From assembly GCA_910589145.1 (NCBI GenBank), contig CAJUSD010000061.1, forward strand, positions 1 to 11,393: 11,393 nt of DNA, written 5' to 3'. Positions 7,483 to 11,393 of the stretch are shown in pieces; positions within the stretch are counted from its first letter, which is position 1; each line of letters starts with the position of its first letter. The translations under genes and the position numbers were made by a program. Under the pieces are notes generated by a model that saw only the letters and a program-made list of their open reading frames with translations, searched no databases and was not told the origin of the DNA. Origin of the DNA: an uncultured Oscillospiraceae bacterium. Lineage in GTDB: Bacteria; Bacillota; Clostridia; Oscillospirales; Ruminococcaceae.

Positions 7483-8129
7483 AGAAAATCGCCTTATATA
7501 TAAAATCACATAGGAAAAGGGCTGTGTTAATTGGGGCTTTCTTGCTGATGATTTTGGGTGTTACAGGGGCTCTGAACCATAACAGTTGGCTGGCAGGGAT
7601 ATGTGCAGTCATTTTTCTTTGGGGAGTGATTAACACAGCTGCCTGGAAAAAGGGCAGAAAAGGAATCGAATATTTTTCCCCTTCATGTAAAACAAGGAAT
7701 ATAGACTGCCTGGTGATAGGGGATATGTGCAGGCCGGATGAAATTGTTTCAGAGGGAAAATCCTATCTTTGCATTTCAGCGCCGGGGAGATCGCTGAAAT
7801 CTTCCTTTGAAATTTTGCGGCATACGTTCAGCATTCTTCGGGAAGATGCAGGAGAAACCATTATAACAGTAAGAAAGGAAAATATAGAGAAAGGATTTCA
7901 TCTGTTTGATATGGCGTTTTTGGGGATGTCCCCTATATCAGTCAAAAGGCTGCATCTGGAAGGCTTGAAAAAGAAAGAAATCCTGCCGCTTCTTTTTGCT
8001 CCGGCGGCATCTATACAGATATTGCTTGGCTGTAATCGGCGTTTTAGCAGTGAAATGGATTTTGTGCCGGCAGAAATGGAGCGTTTTTGCAAAGAACGAA
8101 ATATTTGTTTGCGAATTTTAGTGGAATAA
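7467..8129 (+). CDS. Unknown protein with two N-terminal membrane helices
   Basis: I do not recognise this 220-residue protein. A basic N-terminus (about residues 6-19) is followed by two hydrophobic segments at about 19-36 and 40-58, a basic stretch KKGRKG (61-66), and a soluble domain of about 155 residues. That domain opens with a short strand CLVIGDM (81-87), where some capsule-locus SGNH-like proteins carry a GSS or GDS motif. It continues with SAPGRSLKSSFEILRH and a further strand TIITVRK. This loosely recalls SGNH-hydrolase-like proteins that work with membrane acyltransferases, but the catalytic Ser is not evident, so the link is speculative. I chose the ATG at 7467, with GGAG eight bases upstream, over a GTG at 7461. 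It overlaps the reductase end by 16 bases and precedes the acyltransferase by 25, so it is part of the operon. Confidence 0.65.
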   Translation: MSGILKKIALYIKSHRKRAVLIGAFLLMILGVTGALNHNSWLAGICAVIFLWGVINTAAWKKGRKGIEYFSPSCKTRNIDCLVIGDMCRPDEIVSEGKSYLCISAPGRSLKSSFEILRHTFSILREDAGETIITVRKENIEKGFHLFDMAFLGMSPISVKRLHLEGLKKKEILPLLFAPAASIQILLGCNRRFSSEMDFVPAEMERFCKERNICLRILVE

Positions 8130-8154
8130 TTTGATGTGTGGAGAAGGAACAAAA

Positions 8155-9236
8155 ATGGCTGAAAATATAAGACAGGTTTGCAAACAGAAATCCAGTCATA
8201 TGCAGATAATAGATATTATGAAGGGGATCTGTGCAATATGGGTTATTATGCTTCATTCTATACCAGGGGGGGGGGTATTTATAAGCTGCTCCTTATGCCG
8301 TTTACAGCACAGCTAACCATACCATTTTTTATGACAATAACGGGGTTCACCTATGCATCATCTTATGACAGATGCGGCAGATGGTGGAGCAGCTCAAACT
8401 TAAAAAGAAAATGGAAGCGGATCCTTATTCCAGTTATTCCGGTTCTTCTGTTTGAACTGCTGGTATGCGGGATGCCGGACAATCCGATTATATGGCTGCT
8501 TTCAGGAGGGTATCAGATGCCCGGCAGTTATTATGTTATCCTGTTAATACAGCTGCTTTTTCTCTTTCCGGTTATAAAAAGGTTCGCACATATATATGCT
8601 GGAACAAGTAATTCAGGGGCGCATACATGGTGGACAGGATTTATAATGGTATTTATATTTCAATGCGCTTATGAGCTGGTTACATATGTTATTTCCCTTG
8701 ATGTGGCAATTTATAGATTATTGGTGTTCAGGTATATTATTTTCATATATGGCGGTGCGATGATTTACGAGTACCATAAGGTTTCTCCTGATATGATACC
8801 CTATAAAGGGATGTTTAAGGGGTTGCCAATTGGATTGCTGTTTATAACCGCAGCAGGCTATTTGGGATTCATGCCTTCTGTTTTATTTAGGTATCCTACA
8901 TGGTACAAATCTTCTGCTCCAACTGCTTTTTATATAGTACCGATTACAGCATATGGGATATGTCATGCTGACCAAATAGAGGAATTATTGAAATGTAATG
9001 TTGTTACAAAGAAGTTAGGGCAACTTTTAGGTTTCTGGGGGAAGGCTTCTTATCACATTTATTTTATGCAGATGTTGTGGTTTGGGCTAGCCGCATCAAG
9101 TGATACTAACTTTTTGGGGAAATTGATACGATTTGGTGTATCGCTGCCTGTGTCATTGACAGCTGGAGCAGTTTTTTATTTAATACAAAAGAAGCTGGAA
9201 CAGAGTTTTTCTGTGCAGCAGCGAAGAACATCCTAA
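8155..9236 (+). CDS. Acyltransferase-3 family membrane protein, frame-interrupted at a G10 run (phase OFF or frameshift)
   Basis: The two halves of one integral membrane acyltransferase (OafA/NodX type, O-acylation of a surface glycan) lie in different frames. The first half runs from the ATG at 8155, with AGAAGG seven bases upstream. It holds the family N-terminus IIDIMKGICAIWVIMLHS, including the conserved His34, then enters ten G and stops at 8316. The second half, from about 8274 to the stop ending at 9236, continues with the second helix (IPFFMTITGFTYA), many further helices and the late LGFWGKASYHIYFMQM stretch. Eight or eleven G would fuse them into 359 or 360 residues, normal for the family. 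A conceptual start at 8178 in the second frame would lack the conserved His and read the first helix out of frame, so I do not accept it as the real protein. A -1 ribosomal shift on the G run could also join the halves. Simple mutation or sequencing error remain alternatives. Confidence 0.8.
8266..8275 (+). repeat. G10 homopolymer, candidate phase-variation tract (OFF)
   Basis: Ten consecutive G follow the Pro37 codon (CCA) of the acyltransferase and are followed by TATTTATAAG. With 8 or 11 G the reading continues Gly-Ile-Tyr-Lys-Leu into the rest of the protein. With 10 it continues to a stop at 8316, and with 9 it reaches TAA within three codons. The run lies between the first and second predicted helices, early enough to switch the protein fully off. 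Confidence 0.75.
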
Positions 9237-9341
9237 TCCTGTTTATAGCAGGTGAAATCTTGGTAATGGAAATAAGAGCCTTTTTGAAATTTTCGTTGTG
9301 CTTTGGAGGGGCTTTGTACGCATATAAAATCTCCATCTTTC
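9237..9341. other. Intergenic gap between convergent genes
   Basis: The 105 bases separate the acyltransferase stop from the histidine kinase stop. Only a short CCTG/CAGG inverted repeat (about 9238-9252) is seen, with no T-run, so I cannot identify a convincing intrinsic terminator for either transcription unit. Confidence 0.5.
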
Positions 9342-10451
9342 CTATTTTTCTGATTTATCCTGTGGAAGTTCAACAGTAAAAGAAACTGTATGCTCCTGGC
9401 TTTCCGCATAAATACGTCCATTATGAAGTTCCACAATTTCTTTTGCAATTGCCAGGCCCAAACCTGCACCGCCGCTTTTGGTCCCTCTGGAGGAATCCAG
9501 ACGGAAAAACTGTTCAAAAATCCGTTCCAGTTTTTCTTTGGGAATTGATTTACCTTCGTTTATGAAATTCAAAATAATTTGATTGTTTTCCACTTTGCCG
9601 GTAATGTGAATAGATGTTTTCTCCAGGCTGTAATTGCAGGCATTGCGCAGCAGATTATCAAAAACTCTTGCCATTTTGTCAGGGTCGCAGTCATAAACCA
9701 TGGGCTTTGGAACCTGGAGATTGCAGACCAACTCTTTTTGTTGGAATATGGGCTGGAATTCGCTGACAATCTGCTCCAGCATCAGTGCGAGATCTACATG
9801 GGATTTCTCCAGCTCTATATGGGTAAGGTTGAAGCGGGTGATTTCAAAAAACTCATTAATCAGCTCCTCTAGCCGTTCGGCCTTTTCCAGAGCTACTCCG
9901 GTGTAATGCTCTCGCACTTGGGCGGGGACTTCCGGCTCATCCTTCAAAAGGGACAGATAACCAATAATACTGGTCAACGGGGTTTTCAGGTCATGAGCCA
10001 GGTACATAATCATGTCATTTTTCCGCTGTTCTGCTTCTTTGGCAGCCCTGGCATGGAAAAGAGCCTGCTGGCGTATCAGGTTGAGCTCATTTTCCACCTT
10101 TTCCATGGCGTCCGGCAGGTGGATGGGGGTTTCATCCGGGTGTACCAGCTTTTCGGCAGCAGACAGGACTTCGTCCAAGTACCGGATGGGCTTGGCGAGG
10201 AAAAAGTAGCTGATTATCAACCATCCCAAACCCAGACCCAAAATAATCCAAAATAGGATATATTCCCTTACCCACACCAACAGGTCATACATAAGCCCTG
10301 GCTGCCAGATAATCATACGGCTTATCTCATAGGCTGCAATGAGTCCCACTGCAAACAACATTACATATGCGCACAGAGCAATCAGATACTGCACCAAAAG
10401 CCGGTTGGCAATCTGTGTATGATACTGTCTCCTTCTCTCATTTTTCTCCAA
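9342..10451 (-). CDS. VanS-like sensor histidine kinase
   Basis: This 369-residue membrane kinase has two transmembrane segments (about 21-45 and 63-85) enclosing a very short outer loop of about 17 residues. A linker and HAMP-like region follow, then the dimerisation/phosphoacceptor domain with MYLAHDLKTPLTSIIGYLSL (His153) and the ATPase domain. There the N box is NLLRNACNYS (266-275), the G1 region is NEGKSIP (298-304), the F box is IFEQFFRLDSS (311-321) and the G2 box is GGAGLGLAIAKEI (327-339). The LAHDLKTPLTSIIGYLSLL signature and the Asn in G1 are characteristic of VanS proteins. The start is a TTG at 10451, 14 bases inside the regulator gene; no in-frame ATG lies near it, and the ATG overlapping the regulator stop is out of frame. 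With no resistance genes alongside, its signal is more likely a cell-wall state than vancomycin resistance (inference). Confidence 0.88.
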   Translation of the reverse strand: MEKNERRRQYHTQIANRLLVQYLIALCAYVMLFAVGLIAAYEISRMIIWQPGLMYDLLVWVREYILFWIILGLGLGWLIISYFFLAKPIRYLDEVLSAAEKLVHPDETPIHLPDAMEKVENELNLIRQQALFHARAAKEAEQRKNDMIMYLAHDLKTPLTSIIGYLSLLKDEPEVPAQVREHYTGVALEKAERLEELINEFFEITRFNLTHIELEKSHVDLALMLEQIVSEFQPIFQQKELVCNLQVPKPMVYDCDPDKMARVFDNLLRNACNYSLEKTSIHITGKVENNQIILNFINEGKSIPKEKLERIFEQFFRLDSSRGTKSGGAGLGLAIAKEIVELHNGRIYAESQEHTVSFTVELPQDKSEK

Positions 10452-11142
10452 TGGTATAACCTACCCCCCAAACAGTTTTAATAAATTTAGGATTTCGTCC
10501 CCGTTCATGCATTTTTTCACGCAGGCGGGCGATATGGGTCATAATTGTATTATTGCTGTCAATGTATCGCTCTCCCCAAACTTCTTCAAAAAGCATTTCG
10601 CTGGAAACGACAGTTCCCTGATGTTCGCATAAATACCATAAAATAGAGAATTCAATCGGCGTTAGGGACAATGCTTCCCCGTACAGACTGCATTGATGAT
10701 TATTTTTTGAAATATAGAGTCCGTTTATTTCAATTTCCTCCGGTTTCTTTTGAAGCAGCTCCCCTTTATTATACCTTTTATAGCGGCGAAGCTGGGTTTT
10801 GACTCTTGCGGTCAGTTCTAACGGATTAAAGGGTTTCGTAATGTAGTCATCTGCCCCCATTGTTAAACCCATGATTTTATCCATATCCTCTATTTTTGCC
10901 GTCAACATGATAATAGGGTATAGATGATTTTCACGGATTTTCTGGCATAAAGTAAACCCGTCCATATCTGGAAGCATTACGTCCAAAATTGCCAGATCAG
11001 GCTGGGCTGTTTGCGTATATTTCAGCGCCTCTGCGGCATTATAAAATTTATGGACAGTATAACCGTCGTTTTTAAGGTAAACTTCTACTAAATCAGCTAT
11101 GGCAGCTTCATCATCTACAATTAATATGTCCTCGTTTGTCAT
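10438..11142 (-). CDS. VanR-like response regulator (OmpR/PhoB family)
   Basis: This 234-residue transcription factor has a receiver domain with the acidic pair Asp10-Asp11, phosphoacceptor Asp54 in AILDVMLPD, Thr81 in IIMLTAK and Lys103 in ADDYITKPF. The C-terminal winged helix contains SLTPIEFSILWYLCEHQG, VVSSEMLFEEVWGE and the end FIKTVWGVGYTI. The spacing and wording (ADLVEVYLKN, PIIMLTAK, KTVWGVGY) match VanR proteins closely. I start at the ATG at 11142 because a perfect AGGAGG stands eight bases before it. An upstream in-frame ATG at 11172 has no such site and would add ten poorly conserved residues. It is co-transcribed with the kinase, whose start it overlaps. Targets are unknown; the pair's own promoter and possibly nearby envelope genes are candidates. 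Confidence 0.9.
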   Translation of the reverse strand: MTNEDILIVDDEAAIADLVEVYLKNDGYTVHKFYNAAEALKYTQTAQPDLAILDVMLPDMDGFTLCQKIRENHLYPIIMLTAKIEDMDKIMGLTMGADDYITKPFNPLELTARVKTQLRRYKRYNKGELLQKKPEEIEINGLYISKNNHQCSLYGEALSLTPIEFSILWYLCEHQGTVVSSEMLFEEVWGERYIDSNNTIMTHIARLREKMHERGRNPKFIKTVWGVGYTIGEK

Positions 11143-11175
11143 AACATCTTCCTCCTGCTTTGACGGTTCCATCCC

Positions 11176-11199
11176 TTACAAAAAGGGACACTTTTTGTA
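11176..11199 (-). promoter_or_regulatory. Inverted repeat in the leader of the regulator gene
   Basis: TACAAAAAG (11177-11185) and CTTTTTGTA (11191-11199) are perfect 9-base complements around a 5-base spacer, in the untranslated leader between the predicted promoter and the regulator start. It could be an mRNA hairpin or a protein-binding site. It is not followed by a T-run in the minus direction, so a terminator is unlikely. Confidence 0.5.
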
Positions 11200-11228
11200 T
11201 TTTGTTATTTTCCCGAAAACTACATACC

Positions 11229-11237
11229 ATTATAACA
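11229..11237 (-). promoter_or_regulatory. Extended -10 promoter for the vanRS-like pair
   Basis: Read on the minus strand the site is TGTTATAAT, a perfect TGnTATAAT extended -10 element about 87 bases upstream of the regulator ATG. The region where a -35 box would lie is only a T-rich flank of the terminator stem and matches TTGACA poorly. This suits an extended -10 promoter or one that depends on an activator such as the phosphorylated regulator itself. Confidence 0.6.
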
Positions 11238-11247
11238 TATCAAATTC

Positions 11248-11296
11248 AAAAAAGGGAGACAAAAATGGAAAAGCTTCCATTTTTGCCTCCCTTTTT
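11248..11296. terminator. Bidirectional intrinsic terminator
   Basis: AAAAAGGGAG and CAAAAATGGAA on the left pair with TTCCATTTTTG and CTCCCTTTTT on the right, with one A/C mismatch and an AAGC loop. Runs of five or more T on each strand follow the stem, so it can stop transcription in both directions. It isolates the regulator promoter from whatever lies to the right. Confidence 0.8.
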
Positions 11297-11348
11297 ATAT
11301 GTGCTTTTCCGCATTGTTAAGCCGATCGTTTGTTGTCGAAAAATAAAA

Positions 11349-11382
11349 CAGCTTACAAAAAAGTATACTTTTTTGTAAGCTG
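11349..11382. terminator. Perfect 34-base palindrome, likely intrinsic terminator
   Basis: CAGCTTACAAAAAAGTA is followed immediately by its exact complement, a 17-base stem with no spacer. CTTTTT follows on the plus strand and TTTTATTTTT on the minus strand. The tail suggests it ends a minus-strand gene lying beyond the window, possibly in both directions. Its inner part also resembles the inverted repeat in the regulator leader. Confidence 0.7.
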
Positions 11383-11393
11383 CTTTTTCCTGT

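Noticed and set aside
8178..9236. A separate acyltransferase starting at the ATG at 8178
   Set aside because: Its first 30 residues are an out-of-frame reading of the real first helix and lack the conserved His. The other frame encodes the proper N-terminus with a better ribosome binding site.
9106..9336. A minus-strand reading frame of 76 residues at the end of the acyltransferase
   Set aside because: It is mostly antisense to the acyltransferase, has a ribosome site too close to its start, and matches no family I know.
10464..10469. Six-base C run (G6 on the coding strand) near the end of the regulator gene
   Set aside because: It encodes the conserved Trp-Gly-Val-Gly turn of VanR proteins and is short.
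11265..11378. A 37-codon reading frame (MEKLPFLPPFLYV...) with GGGAG before its ATG
   Set aside because: It lies across both terminator hairpins, and the apparent ribosome binding site and start are parts of the stem. It is short and unsupported, although the hydrophobic-then-basic pattern was worth noting.
1..11393. CRISPR arrays, tRNA or rRNA genes, insertion sequences, invertible promoters
   Set aside because: I found no spaced direct repeats, no cloverleaf or rRNA-like sequence, no transposase or recombinase gene, and no inverted repeats flanking a promoter in the operon.

Overview
The window looks like chromosomal DNA of a low-GC Gram-positive anaerobe, most likely a gut Clostridium relative such as a Lachnospiraceae. 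The basis is strong AGGAGG-type ribosome binding sites, short intergenic gaps, T-tailed intrinsic terminators, and a VanR/VanS-type two-component pair next to a cell-surface polysaccharide locus. The species cannot be named from the sequence alone.

Bases 1-9236 (+ strand) are the distal part of an exopolysaccharide or capsule operon with no clear internal terminator. In order it holds: the C-terminal tail of a membrane protein (probably the polymerase or another integral membrane polysaccharide protein); a family 2 glycosyltransferase; a polysaccharide pyruvyl transferase; a MenD-like thiamine-diphosphate enzyme; a Wzx-type flippase; an extended-SDR sugar epimerase/dehydratase; an aldo/keto reductase; a 220-residue membrane-anchored protein I do not recognise; and an acyltransferase-3 family protein. 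The glycosyltransferase builds the repeat unit, the pyruvyl transferase and acyltransferase decorate it, and the flippase exports it. The ThDP enzyme, SDR and reductase look like a small pathway making an unusual sugar or substituent (inference).

The most striking signal is a pair of long guanine runs inside coding sequence. A run of nine G lies in the NAD-binding glycine loop of the SDR gene (5546-5554), which is in frame. A run of ten G lies near the start of the acyltransferase gene (8266-8275) and puts the two halves of that gene in different frames. Runs of 8 or 11 would restore one complete protein of 359 or 360 residues. This is what a slipped-strand phase-variation locus looks like: the SDR is read ON and the acyltransferase OFF in this copy, so the glycan could switch structure. 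A sequencing or assembly error in the runs must be excluded.

The operon is also a compositional mosaic. The glycosyltransferase and the first third of the pyruvyl transferase gene are very AT-rich. Composition changes inside the pyruvyl transferase gene at roughly 1450-1550, which suggests a recombination joint.

Bases 9342-11142 (- strand) encode a VanS-like histidine kinase and a VanR-like response regulator, overlapping by 14 bases and convergent with the operon. No D-Ala-D-Lac or D-Ala-D-Ser resistance genes are present here. Upstream of the regulator gene are an extended -10 promoter, a 5'-leader inverted repeat and two strong hairpin terminators that close the window.
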